This document shows, in pieces, positions 27,901-46,940 of a stretch of 64,000 nucleotides of DNA; position 1 is the first letter of the stretch; each line of letters opens with the position of its first letter. A program made the translations under genes and the position numbers. Below the pieces are notes generated by a model. That model worked only from the letters and a program-made list of their open reading frames with translations. It was not told the DNA's origin and did not search any database. This stretch comes from Hevea brasiliensis (taxonomy: Eukaryota > Streptophyta > Magnoliopsida > Malpighiales > Euphorbiaceae). The DNA lies in NCBI RefSeq assembly GCF_030052815.1, contig NC_079507.1:55191571-55255570 (forward strand), in the 5' to 3' direction.

Positions 27901-29200
27901 GAGTGTATAAGATACAATATGTCCACCAAATGAAATACAAATGTTAAAATTTATATTTGATAACATGATATTATATTCTTATACTAATTGGTTGTGGTCT
28001 AGCCAATAGATTGTGAAGATGACCACAGCCAATACAAATAAAATTAAATTAAATATAAATTTGAGATAAACCTATTGTAAAGTTTCAGCAAATATCAAAT
28101 TTATTTCTAAATAGTGAACCATAAATAAGATAGTCAGAAGAATCTCACGATAATTTTAGGATCAAAATGAATATTATATTAGCATAAGTTTTTGGCAAGT
28201 TAATTGGAAAAACATCACAAACATTTCATATAAGGAAACATCACAAACATAACAAACACATTAAATAACGAGACAAAAATATTCAATGAACATACTATTT
28301 CTGTTATTCATATAACATAATCAATACAACGAAACAAATAATTCTCACGTTACTTGTAGGCAGGAGAAACATACAATGAGTAAAAGGACATAGACTCAAT
28401 AATAGGTGACTAATTAGGCTCATCAATAACCAACTAGTCATTTCTTCTAAAGAGCATTAGGGATAAGAGAGAGCGATTGATACCGGATAAATTCAGTTTC
28501 AAACCAGTGGCTAATCGGCTAGATCAACTTATCGGCAGGCTTGACAGCTTCAAAATTGTTTCAGGCTTTTTGGTCACAATTTTATTTTTCTCTTTTTTTG
28601 TAGTCTGAGTACTAAAATTTTATAAAATTTTAATTTAATTAATATTTTTTTTTATCAATTTTCATATTCTGAATAAAAATTTCAATTTTTTTAATTTAAA
28701 AAAAATATTTTTAAAAAAATAAAAATAAAATAATATGTAAAAATTCAATTGAACTATTTTCCACGTAAACAGCCGATATCTAGCAATGATTTTAATAACC
28801 ATTCCCACATGACCTCACAGTCAAAGTGCATTCATTATACATGAAAGGGCTGGCTGCACCAGATGAAATATTCAAACAGTAGTCTAACACGTGAAGTGAT
28901 TGTGAACACACAAGTTACAATGTAGAACATTGATATCATGTTCACTACCCACAATTATTCAAGATTCTCTAAAATATGATATTGGATATAAAAACACCCA
29001 GAAGAAAACCAATACTTGCCAACCATAAAAGCGTTTGGGTCATTTATAATTTTGTTAAAAGCGCTAGCTAATACAGATTGCACAAACCATATTATAAAAG
29101 TAGGATCTAAACAAACATTCTGCTATTACAACCGTCTCTGAACAAAAAGGGGATAAATAGGCTTTCCAGAGTCGCAAGTCTTGTAAGTCTAGACAACCAC
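27901..29200. other. intergenic, nothing recognised
   Basis: AT-rich sequence between the LINE fragment and the ARF gene. No structure was seen; the part nearest 29200 probably holds ARF 3' untranslated sequence. Confidence 0.5.
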
Positions 29201-29221
29201 CAAAATCCATGAGCTTTGTTT

Positions 29222-35873
<6,652 letters not shown>

Positions 35874-36039
35874 CACTTTTGAAGAAGTATGTGACGTAAG
35901 TGGGTGAGCGACAGGAGCAAATCGCGTGTTATGAGAAGAGATGCGACTCTAGTCTCTCCTTTTTCCGTCGATGGATGGAGAGAGAGCGAGAGAGAGAGGA
36001 AGAGAAACGTGCGCCGAATGGAGTAGCCTATATTGTGAA

Positions 36040-36112
36040 CCTGGAGTAATTATACCCTGTAACCGGGATTTCCTATATCCAATTCTATATACCCCTCAAT
36101 CCAATAAAAAAA

Positions 36113-36172
<60 letters not shown>

Positions 36173-36900
36173 TTTATAAAAAAATATATAATTATTTTTT
36201 AAAATAAAAATAAGTGATTATAATAATATAAAATATTTTTTTCTAATTAAATTGTGTTTTCATATTTATTGATAATTGAACCATCTAGATTAAAACGTGA
36301 GAATCATCAAATTTAATTATTATAAAATTTTTAAATATTATTAAGTATGATCTCTAATTATTTTCTTAAAATAATAATTAAAATAAGAAATGAAATATCC
36401 CAATAAAATAAGAACATTTAGTTTGTTTAGCTAATTTAATTTTTAAATTATAACAACTTTTTATTTGAATGAAATACTGAAAAACACTATTTATGAGAAA
36501 ATTTAACATAATCATGTTTAAATTTAAGATAATAATTTAGAGAAATTTTAAAATATATTTAATTTATTAAAAAGTAAGTTTTTGAATAATATTTAAAGTA
36601 ATATGGTTTTAAAAATGTTTATTAATTTCAAAATTTTAATGTCAAATAAGACTATATATTATTTGGAACCCAATTAATTAAAATTATTATAGAAAATAAT
36701 AATATTTAATTTTAAATTTGTTTCTTATATAAAATTTATAACCTATAATATAATTTATTTTTTAAAAAAAAAATAAAAATTTGTATGGTCAATATTGATT
36801 TCTACAAAAATTAATTGAATTTTTTTGAGAAATATTAGTGCATTTTTATAATAACCTAAAAATTTTGAGGGAGAATGGGGGAAGAAAATAAATAAATAAA
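36040..36900. other. AT-rich intergenic DNA with (AT)n at 36117-36168
   Basis: Very AT-rich spacer upstream of ARF1 with one long (AT)n tract. No gene seen. Confidence 0.6.
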
Positions 36901-36905
36901 TAATT

Positions 36906-37221
36906 TTGTTTTCCAGTTCTCATCACCGGACGTCAATTTTACCATTTTCAGCCGCATACTTTGCTCTGTGGCCGCGGCGGCTCGTGCGGCTTGCCTCCAC
37001 TCCTGTTCACTGTCACGATCGCTTCTCCTGCACTGCCTCCACTGCCGAACCAGTCTCGGTACTTCCTTTTCCGGTTCAACCGAATATTCTCAACCACCCG
37101 GCCCTCTTCCACCGCCAAACCTCCTCCAGTGGCGGTTCGCTCTCAGGCCAAGCGAGTCTTCTTATTCAAAGAAGACGAAGTAACTTCCCGTGAGCGGACC
37201 TCAAATTGCATACTGGATTAA
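36906..37221 (+). other. GC-rich island with overlapping open frames, possible gene fragment
   Basis: A sharply GC-richer block in AT-rich DNA has all three plus-strand frames open for 70-95 codons. The frame from 36968 begins MAAAARAACLHSCSLSRS and that from 36961 ends in RSQAKRVFLFKEDEVTSRER; both look like the start of an organelle-targeted protein, but I recognise no domain. No continuing exon could be found on the plus strand before the polygalacturonase. It may be a first exon, a captured fragment, or chance. Immediately after it, 'ttatggtgtttaat(c)cagtag.aaagcgtggt' occurs twice (about 37225 and 37277). Confidence 0.3.
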
Positions 37222-37828
37222 ATTTATGGTGTTTAATCCAGTAGGAAAGCGTGGTAAGTAGGAATTAATGTTCAACTTATGGTGTTTAATCTAGTAGAAA
37301 AGCGTGGTGAGTGGGAGGAAATTGTTCTTGTCAATCAAAGAGTTAATAAATATTCAAAGAAATATGGTGACAGTTCAATTTTGAATAACTGATTGTAGTA
37401 CAGGATTTGCAATTTTTTCAAGATACTAATTTCTCTTATCTGAGTTCAAACAAACAGGATTCATAAGATTCAAAACAAGCAATGTATAGTTCTGTGTAAG
37501 GTCAAGTTGAGTATGTGGTCAACTTACTATCATAAATCTTTAAAGAAATGCCAGTAAACATGCTGTGAAATTCTTAGGCTAGTACAATAAGCTTAAAGAT
37601 TAACATTTAATTTTACATTCTTTTAAGATGGAAAACAGTGGGATGCTATGTATAAACTACAGAATAATAATGCTGTATATTGTTCTATAACATAAATTGT
37701 GTAATCAATGCATCCCTGGAGCAAAGTTCTTAAGGACTACACGTCTTTGCCATTGGCTGGGACAAGCTTCTACTCAGGTGTAAAAATTATATCATACCTA
37801 GCTATGTGTATAGCTCCCTAGCCTAAGC

Positions 37829-39840
37829 TCAGCAATAAACTACAGGTTTCCTTGATTTGCCTGATTGCAAGCAATGAATTGGAGGAACAAGTGTTCCTCT
37901 CAGATCTCCGTATGTGTTCCAACAGAAAGGTTGGGCATCTTCTCCAACTGAATTCAGCTCTATAGTATCTAGTGAGAGACCGGTGCATGGCAAGTTGTCA
38001 CTGCATGCAAAGTGTAGAGGGTTTCTTCTGTATGTGCCTCTTATGTTAACATAGTTTATGTCTGACACAGCGACAGCTGAAGATTCGTTTGAGCATTTGC
38101 TTCCGTCACAGTAGAATTGGTCAATCATGATTGGAGTTTCAACTCCAGAAACTTGAATGTTTGAGAATGTGACTCCTTGTACTGAGCCTGAGCCTCCCTG
38201 CAGTAGGTAAATGAAATAACTATTAGATGCTTTCAGAATTGTATATGTATGTGTTACTAAAGGAGAAAGTCAATGGGATAAATTTGGATGTTTGTGGTAT
38301 TCATGCCTGCCATGTCTTTATCCTAACACCGGTTAATGTGTTTTGCATTGCAACATTCCGGATGGTGACGTTTGAAACACAGGCTTTGGTGTTGTCCTTT
38401 CCAAGCCCTCCAATGCTAATGCCATGTCCAGGTCCACAATTTACATTGTGTATGTAAACATTTGAGCATCCAGTTTGAATAGATACACAGTCATCCCCTG
38501 TGAAGTCAGTAGGATAAGAAATTAATATCTTATCTGATTTGATGCATGTGGACACGATGATGAATTTAGCCACTGAGGCTCTCTTATTCTGGATTTCTTG
38601 TTTGATCTTCTAATGTGTTTGAATATTACTTTCAGTAAAAGTAGTTACTTGGTGCCATTATGAAGACAATATCCATTATGGTTCACTAGTTTAGTTTCTG
38701 AAATTACCACAAGCAAGATCAGAGCTGTAAATGAGCACATCTCGGGAATTCTGTAGGTGAATTCCATCTGTATGTGGACTGTTCTCAGGTGATGCAGCAG
38801 TGAAACCTGAAACCTGAACAGATGTGCAATCATCGAATTTAAGATGGGTTTGAGGGCTGTTTTGAATTGTTATCCCGGTGACGGTCACATCAGTACTACC
38901 ATAGAATCTTAGAGCCTGCATAGATAGAGCAAAAACATAAGCAAAAACGTTCTTAATATCAACAACCTGGTGAGACTCTGAAAAGAGGAGGTTTTGTGAG
39001 GAGGCTTACTGTTGGCTTGGTGCTAGGCATTTTTGCACTGAGCTCACTGCTTACCTGCTAGATATCATTTGCACAATAGGGCAGAGGGTTATCTTTGTAC
39101 AATTTCAACTTTAAATTAGCAGTGGATTTATTTTATTTTATTTTTAATCCTTTACCTCTGAATCTGGACTGTATGTTGGTAGGTCATTCCACCAGACTGA
39201 ACCTTGTCCATCAATGACACCTTTACCTCTGATTGTGATCCCTTTCAGTTTTGTGAACTCAATCCATTGCAAAAGCCCTGATCCCCAAGCTCCAGCACTT
39301 GTGGGAGCTATGATCTTGCCATCTAACTGCATGACATTACAAACAAATTCTAGTTCATTCTGTTAAGTCTAAAAGTTCAACCTTCAAATGATGAGGCTTG
39401 TGGAATAAAAAGGTGTGCTCATTAAGAGTATGGAAAATTTACCTGAAATATAATGTTTTCTGCACAATTAGGACCTGAAAAAGATATTGGCTGGACAAGG
39501 AAAATAGACCCAGAAGGAACCACTATTGTTGATGCTTCTACTTTGCAAGCAGCTGCCCATACTGCCTCAAATGCCTGTCCCACATGATAGCAGTTCCAAT
39601 ATGACAAGTGTAAGAATTCCAAACAAAAATGGGAATAAGGTCAGCCTTCCAATATTAGTCTATTTACCATATCTTTTTAGTGTCATTCTCTTGCTTATTC
39701 TAGTATATTTTGATTTATGATTGCCTTGTTTACTATTTGATGTCACTGAAACTGCTGCTCACATCCTTGGCAGGTGCTACTAATCACAAATTGCAAAAGA
39801 TGAACCCCTTTTAGTACTTTCTTGATATGGTGAAGCATAG

Positions 39841-39872
<32 letters not shown>

Positions 39873-40574
39873 AGCAAACCCTTTTCCATATTTTCTTAAT
39901 TATCTTTTCCTAAACAATTAGTCATAAGTATTTCTGTTGCAGTAAATGGTATCATGGCTAACATATATTTGTCTTTCGAGTCTAGTTAAAAGCAGATCAT
40001 TCAATTTATGACTATATATTTCATAGGAAAGAAAGGCACTAATATCGTAAACTTGACAACATTCCATAAGTTCATCTACATTGTGACACACTAAAAACAG
40101 AGAATCGAAGATGTTAAGTGTCTAGCAGAATTCTTGTAACTTTGAATTGCTATGGTATATTATGTATTATATAGGATTTTGAAATGTTTTAATTTAAACC
40201 TCATATATGAAACTCATAGGGAAAAAATATATATGAAGGCTTCATGAAATAATCACCTTTGTGTCATCAGTATGCCCATCGCCTTTAGCACCATAGTCAA
40301 GGACATTAAAGGTGGAAGCAGAGCTCTGTCCTTTCTGAGTTGCCATAGTTTTATCCGGCAAAATGTAATAAGAATCCGTGAACTTTGACAAGCTGCGGCC
40401 ATGGTGATGACTCTGCATAGACACAGAGGCTGCTGGGGCAGTTTTGCTTTGCCTCCAGTATTTGCCTTGTCTTGCATGGCAAGGTTCAATTCTTGCAGAC
40501 CAAGCAAATAAGATAATGATGAGGATGGTGATTAGTGAAAGGTTCTCAAGATTGAAGCCACCCATTTTGATCAT
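37829..40574 (-). CDS. polygalacturonase, glycoside hydrolase family 28 (secreted)
   Basis: The enzyme hydrolyses alpha-1,4 bonds of homogalacturonan in the cell wall. Exons: 40574-40257, 39574-39443, 39326-39156, 39054-39010, 38915-38708, 38497-38307, 38197-37829. Product 477 residues. A hydrophobic N-terminus ([12 protein letters not shown], about 11-22) is a signal peptide. [18 protein letters not shown] begins the pectin-lyase fold. Motif I is SPHTDGIH with Asp272 (the usual Asn is His270); motif II GDDC has Asp293 and Asp294; motif III is GPGHGISIG with His315; motif IV is RIK at 350-352. Cysteine-rich C-terminal sequence follows. The sixth exon must end ...TGGCAG|GCATGA, a GC donor; all other introns are GT-AG. 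The start is the first ATG (MIKMGG); the ATG three codons on is equally possible. It resembles the plant group of Arabidopsis At1g48100. Catalytic aspartates are present, so it is probably active. Confidence 0.92.
39843..39871. repeat. (GT)n microsatellite in polygalacturonase intron 1
   Basis: About 14 GT units in the first intron of the polygalacturonase gene. Confidence 0.9.
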
Positions 40575-40702
40575 GTGAAGGATGATTCTTTTCTTTAATT
40601 AGATGACTAATGAAGAAGAAGAAGATAAATGGGTTTTCTATATGTGCCAATGTGGAAGATGAGTGGATTTTATGTGATCTATTTTGAGATTGGTGGACGT
40701 GA

Positions 40703-40709
40703 ATTTATA
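40703..40709 (-). promoter_or_regulatory. possible TATA box of the polygalacturonase gene
   Basis: TATAAAT on the gene strand about 130 bases before the first ATG, in otherwise mixed sequence. Position is right for a TATA box; nothing else confirms it. Confidence 0.4.
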
Positions 40710-40799
40710 GGGAGAAGGTAGTCTAAGGTCATGGCACTATTCAGGCATATGATAAACAGTTACATTAAAGACGGGTTTCTTCCTTCTTCAATTTTCTTA

Positions 40800-43250
40800 G
40801 TTCGTCTATTTGTGTCCCACGTTTGATGTGATAGTATATTATTATTTGTTTTATCTCTCAATTATTCTATTGATTCACTGTAGTTGCCTGCATGATCTGC
40901 TTAATCTTGTTGACAATAAAATTGAAAATAATCATCATAGAAGAGGACTTGTAATTCGGATTAACTTTTATTTCAAATTTGACCAATTAATTTAAATATG
41001 ATAAACTCTTGACCTTTTATATTATGATTAAAACACTCAATCATCAGGTCCAACACATCAAATCTTGTAAATCAGATTGTTGGCTTAGTTCTTAATTATA
41101 AGGATTAAATTTTCATTTACTCTTGCTTGAAGAAGGCATGTAGAATGTTGGTTTGTCCATTAAATTGCGATGAATAGCTTGAATGTTAGGCCAAGGATAA
41201 AACATTTCCTTTTTTTTTAATGTATGTATATAAAATGGAATTGTGAAGTGTAAGTTAATAAAAAAAAATGTGGTTAATTTTATATCTATATATACATATA
41301 TATTTGTAGAAAACTTTTAACACCAGAAATTATCGTTGGGTGAAATAGTGAGAAATTTAGGAAATATAAGTGCAATTTGACTTATGAAAATGATAGCCAT
41401 TGTATAGCTTGAAAGCACCAAATTAGTTCATTGCTTTTAGAAGACAAAGAAACAGAGTTGATGTGTGGGCGTTTTCAAAAATAACTGATTTGGAGTAAAA
41501 GATTACCTATATCTTTTTTTTTTTTTTAATTATGATAAGATGGCATTATGGGTTCATTTTTCATATTCATTTTAAGTTAGTTGTACAAGATAGCATATTT
41601 TTATCAAAATTTAAAAAAAAAAAAAACTGATTTTAAAGTTTCAAATTTTAATAAGCAATACATAAGTCCCTCATAGCTTAAAACTAGAATATCATGATCA
41701 TGTTTCTCAACAAAACACCTATTAAAAATGAGAGAAGAAAATTTTGAAATTTGTCCCTTTGAAAAGTATATCCTTAAACTTCAATCCAAAGGAATGATTA
41801 ATCTCATATAAATCAGATTTGAAACATGCTAGAAGATTTCCATCTCTAAAGTAAGTATTCAACAAATATAGTTTGATTCACATATGCACCTTTTTTTTTC
41901 ATAGAATCATATATCCAGTTTGTTGCATAATCACATTTAACATTTTTATTAATATCAAATTATGAAATTAGTTGTCACTCCAATTTCAATTATTTGCCCA
42001 AACAAGTAGATGAGTTTACACTCCACCTTATTAATCAATATTCATATTTTAAGATGACATTAATATTGACAAGCCCTAACTAGGTTAACCCATTTCATTT
42101 AACCTGAAAGTTTCTATGATTATATATACTATTGTTTTTATTAAAAGCAATTGTTAATAACAGAGATGCACCTCTATTATTTCATATACTATTATTGTTC
42201 TTATGATCATATACTTATTTTAAGGCGTCGCAGAGTCTCACATTTCACATATTGTCTTGCGAACGAGCATATTAGTTTCGTAATACGCCTTTTTGGCACA
42301 TCATCTAACGGGGTGGTCAATCCCCAGAGTACTATGCGCATTCAAGTTACTAGAATTAATGGTGTCACCCTCTGTGTCACGCATACGTAACCCTAGTTCA
42401 TCTCTGAAAAAAAATTCATGCAACCCAGTACTGGAGAGCTAAGACGTGAGATCATATCTATGTTTTCTTCTAATATTCCTTTCCTTTTTCCCAAAGTCGC
42501 CAGATAATTTCTGAAATTGAAAGCCTTGAAAAGCGGCTATAGACAAGGCTAAATCTTTGAATTTAACGTTAAAAATGGAATGGTGATAAGAATGACAGAT
42601 GGGCCCAGTGAATGTGCTATTATCTCATTGAAAATGACAGTTCCATGTGGGATTATGACCTTATTAGCAAACCGTTAAGTCAGATTTATCCCTGATATCA
42701 TGCCTTGCCTTTGGGGATTGGATGGCTGCTCCATTGTTAAGCACAGGTATTGCTATTTCTATTCTGTGACCCTTTCCTCAGTCAAACCACTAAGTGGAGT
42801 AGAAAAAATTTTAAAATATAATTCATTTTACATGTAACAATTGCATAGAATAATTTCTCATAGAATAAAATTATTATTTAATTTGAAACTTTGATTAGAT
42901 TAATTTTTCCTTTAATTACCCTCTTTTTTTTAAGTTCAAAATAGCATCTTATATGTCTAACTTGACATATTTAAATTTGAGTTCATACTCTCTCAATTTG
43001 ACATATTTTACAGCTATTACATACAGACATGGTTATCATATAAATATGTATGTACGGATATATATGAATTTTAATTCATTTAATTTTAGCAAAAATTTAA
43101 GCTAGGTATTTCATGATTTTTAGAAATTTTAATTAATTATTAATTTTATTTGTTGAAAAATTTAATTGATTAGATTAATCAATTTTTTTACTTGTTTTTT
43201 GGGTTTTTTTTTTCACCCTCTAACCAATAAATGAAAAGTAATTTTTGAGT
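40800..43250. other. intergenic, no gene recognised
   Basis: AT-rich spacer. A less AT-rich stretch at 42220-42400 gives a short open frame on the plus strand without family features. No further structure was seen before the TRIM. Confidence 0.5.
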
Positions 43251-43738
43251 TATCAGAAACTTGAATTGGACAATGGAGGCGAACGTGTGGATTAAGGCAA
43301 GAGTATATAAAGTATGAGATGAGTTTACTCAGGTTTAAACTAACCATAAAACTAACTAATTAGGTAACTAGCCCTTCATCCTTATATCTCTTTTGAATTT
43401 CTTGTAATTTTTAAATATGAGAATCTTAACTGTATTCCCCCTCAAATGGCAACCATTTTGGTTGACACTTGAAACAAGAAATCCTTCCTTACAAACTTTA
43501 AATTGACACAGTGACAACACCTTAAATTGAATCGATCAGACCTGCTCTAATACCATATCATAAATTTAAATTAAACGGACTGAGGCAAATAAGTGAGCTA
43601 GGGTAAGAGTTTATAAAGTGTGAGATGAACTTACATGAACTTGGACCAACTATCACTAAAAAGTTAGAATTAACAAATTAGATAGTTAACTCTCAATCCC
43701 TTTAATTCTTGTACTCTTTAAACATGATACACTTGACA
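43251..43738 (-). mobile_element. TRIM (miniature LTR retrotransposon, 488 bp)
   Basis: Two direct repeats of about 183 bases (43251-43434 and about 43557-43738) share 'tatca(g/t)aaa', 'gaggc', 'taagagt.tataaagt.tgagatga' and 'cttgta'. Between them, next to the right copy, is gctctaatacca (43544-43555), reverse complement TGGTATTAGAGC, one base from the initiator-Met primer-binding site. Next to the left copy is a polypurine tract TTTGAGGGGGAA on the minus strand. Order LTR, primer site, polypurine tract, LTR on the minus strand fits a TRIM. Flanking TGAGT (43246-43250) and TTAGT (43739-43743) match 4 of 5. The internal part is only about 120 bases. Confidence 0.7.
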
Positions 43739-44302
43739 TTAGTACTTAAGGAAAGCTAACTATTTGGTAACAAACATTAAAATTTGTTCCTGGAATAATT
43801 AAGTGGTTTTATTATTTGACAAATTATAAAATCCAATACTAACCCAAAAAATTACATAAAATCGTTTAACTAAACATTAAAAATATAAACAAAATTCTAT
43901 TTAATTATTAATTTTTATTTTTAAAAGTGCAGAAAATATGAAAATTTTGATTTTTTTTTTTAAATTTATGAGCTTTATCTTGTGATAGTTATTAATTAAA
44001 GAAAGAGATTATAATCTACCAATTATTATTTGATATATTAAACCTTCATTAAGAGAAAAATAATAATAAAATTTACTAGTAAAGCCGCAATGTACGAAAA
44101 TAAAACCATCCAAAATGTCAAATACAATGATTATGCCATGTCGCTAAGCACTATACTCACACGTGAAGAGGTTAAAGCGTCTACAATTAGACATGAGAAA
44201 ACAACAAATAAAAGAATTTGAAATTTGGTTTTTTATTTAAAATAAAAAAAAATTAAGAAAAAAAAATAAGAGTGAGATCAGCCACAGAAAAATGCATAGA
44301 TC

Positions 44303-44401
44303 ATGGATGGTTGTAGGTTTGTAGCAAATTCAATGCTCTTTGCAGCCCTTTGCTTCCAAGCTTGTGCTTCTCCTATTGCGCCTGTGAGTTTGAATTTGTC
44401 A
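44303..44401 (+). other. possible orphan first exon encoding a signal peptide
   Basis: ATG at 44303 opens MDGCRFVANSMLFAALCFQA and continues CASPIAP to a consensus-like donor CCT|GTGAGT at about 44384; unspliced, it stops at 44401. The hydrophobic core and small residues fit a secretion signal. No downstream exon was found, so this may be a relic or chance. Confidence 0.2.
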
Positions 44402-45675
44402 CCATATCCTTAAAAGATATAATTCAGCTGTTTTGATGAATTTGCATGTAAAATAATCAAGTAAACAGTTATCAGAAATATGGCATTTTGTGCAGCAGAT
44501 TTGCCGCTATAAGCTACAATCCCATTTTCATCTTTGAAAGTTTTTGTTTTATATATATATATATATATTTAGATTGAGACATAAATTCAAAACTTAAAAA
44601 CGAGTATGTTAAATCTCGTGTTAGTTTATATTAGTTTAGGATAAAGGCAATGTATAATAGAGAGATATAAAATTATTTCTGACTTTATTTATAAGTTTAA
44701 ACTTTTAAGTTGAGTGTTTTTTTGATATGGTATGGTATCATAGTCTCTTAAACTAAAAGGTCGAAAGTTCGAACCCTAATTAGCTCCATTTATTAGTTGA
44801 ACATTTCAGCATAAAGTAAAATTGGCTTGTGTTTGTTTACGCTTCAAGATTAGTGGGTTTTCGTGTGCAGTCCCTTATAATAACTTAAACATTCCTCCTC
44901 CTTTAATCTAACTTTTATAGGGTAAATTAAATCTGGCCCATTTTCTTAACATAGTATCAGAATCCAAATTAAATCATGAGTTTCACCCAATCATTAAATT
45001 CTATAATTAGACTTGACTTGATTAATTATTTTAATATGTAAAATAATTTAATTATTTATATAAATTTAAATTAAAATAAATTAAATTATAATTTTTAATC
45101 TCGTCTTTAAAGTTAGCTTAGTCATATGGGTTATTTTCTTTCAAGAATTATATGTATGTATAAGAAAGATGCTAACCTTTCTTGATTACCGGAAGAACTA
45201 ATCAAATTTAATAATTACGTGAAGAGTAATGTTATAAGGATTCAGTGTGAAAATTTTTAGTACTCTTTTATTTTTGAGTTTTGTATTTATTATATAAAAG
45301 TAATTAAAAAATTTTCAAAAAATTAATTAAAAAATTCATAAAATTATTTAATTTTTATGATAAAATTATATAATTATTTAATTGATTCGTAATAAATATG
45401 GATTAACTTTATCTCAAAGCGTCTGTAAATGGGGCAGAGTTAGAAAACTTTTTTGAATAGGTAAATAATTCATTGTTTATATATTTTAAATGTTTTAATG
45501 TTAGGTATTCAAAAAATATCTAATAAACTATAGTTAAATATATTAATTCTTATAAATAGTATAATAAAATATTATTTTAAATTAATAATAATATTATTAT
45601 ATTTTATTATTAATTCTTATAAATAATTGTTCATATATACACTCGGGCCGCTGGTTTACACAGAACTTAGGAGAA

Positions 45676-45692
45676 GGCCCATGACGGCCCAT
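45676..45692 (+). promoter_or_regulatory. paired GGCCCAT (site II-type) motifs
   Basis: GGCCCAT occurs at 45676-45682 and 45686-45692, exactly 10 bases apart, in a GC-richer patch followed by a CT-rich leader-like stretch (45717-45760). Paired GGCCCA elements are known TCP-factor sites in promoters of ribosomal-protein and housekeeping genes. No gene follows that I can identify, so this may be a relic promoter. Confidence 0.35.
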
Positions 45693-46561
45693 AAAGCAGA
45701 GGTCCACTAGTAGGTCTCCCTCCTCTTCCCTCTTGTTTCCTTTTCTTTTTCCACGTTTTCATCTTTGCTTCTTCGATGAGCTTGCTAGTGTAATTTTCTG
45801 CAAATTCCTTCATCTTCTTCCTAAAATGATATTTGACAACATGGATTCTCTCTTCTAATGAAAATCTATTTAGGTGAAGTGATTCATGGCCTTCCTATAC
45901 AGTTGCTGATAGAAATGGAACTGAAATAGACCATATCATTGCAACAACAAGTAGCCAATCCAAACAGGTAAATTTATTCAAGAAAGCTGTTGGATTCTCT
46001 TGGAAATCTACGGTGTTTTGCATTCTGGTGTTCTTATTTATTGCTTCATTGATTGAATTCTAGTGAGGATATTATGATTTTGTGAAGAAATTTGTAGATT
46101 CATTTAAGTGCGAGAGTGTGCTACAAGTACATTAAGCCACAAAATCTTCTGTTTTGCATAAGATTTTTGATGATCCTCTATCTCTAAAAGGATTCTCTTT
46201 TTTTAAAGTACTCTCAAGAAATTATAATAGAAGTAGAGCATCGGAAAGTTCACAAGCAATAAAAGCTTTATAAAAAGGGTTTATATTCCCATCAATTTTC
46301 ACATATTTCAAAGAATTAAATTAATATTTTATATAAATAATTATATTTTTTATAATAAATAGAGATATTTATTATTTATTATTTTTATTTAATTTAATTT
46401 AATTTAGTGATTAAACACATATCATTAATAGAAAAATATTAAGAAATTAACTTGATTTATATTTAATGTGAATCATAGGAAGTATAAATCAATTTAAATT
46501 TTAAATTATTTCTATTATATTTATTGTAATTATAAATTTTAACACAAGTTACAAGTCTCAT

Positions 46562-46565
<4 letters not shown>

Positions 46566-46604
<39 letters not shown>
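46566..46604. repeat. (CT)n microsatellite
   Basis: About 19 CT units in AT-rich DNA just beyond the 3' end of the RTE LINE. Confidence 0.95.
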
Positions 46605-46606
<2 letters not shown>

Positions 46607-46940
46607 GCTACATGTTTCAATGCAAATTATACAACTCGTTTACTCTCTCTTCTTTTCTTCAACAAATTGATTTTTTTTTTAAATTAAGATTATACATTTA
46701 GAAAAAAATGTTTATGTAAATTAAAAAGGATTTTAAAATAAAAAATAAATAATATATTTTTATTTAAATATATCAATTAATATTAAAAAACAATACAATA
46801 TGTTAGTTATTATATATAGAAACTACAGCTATAGAGATTCCTCAGTTTTCAAGGACATGATTAAATTTAGCCTTATATCTTGTATAGCTATATATATCTT
46901 CTTAAACTCTCTCTTTGTACCTGTATATATTGGATACAAA

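Larger units (their letters stand above)
43745..46560. other. intergenic with remnants of unidentified repeats
   Basis: No complete gene. Contents noted: a possible orphan signal-peptide exon at 44303; a stretch at about 44725-44790 with 'atggtatcatagtc' and 'agttcgaaccc', which resemble a primer site or a tRNA B box; and two GGCCCAT motifs at 45676-45692. The rest is AT-rich. Confidence 0.5.

Noticed and set aside
42151..42390. 79-residue frame in a less AT-rich patch
   Set aside because: No domain, no splice-site support, and the composition changes abruptly within it; too weak to call.
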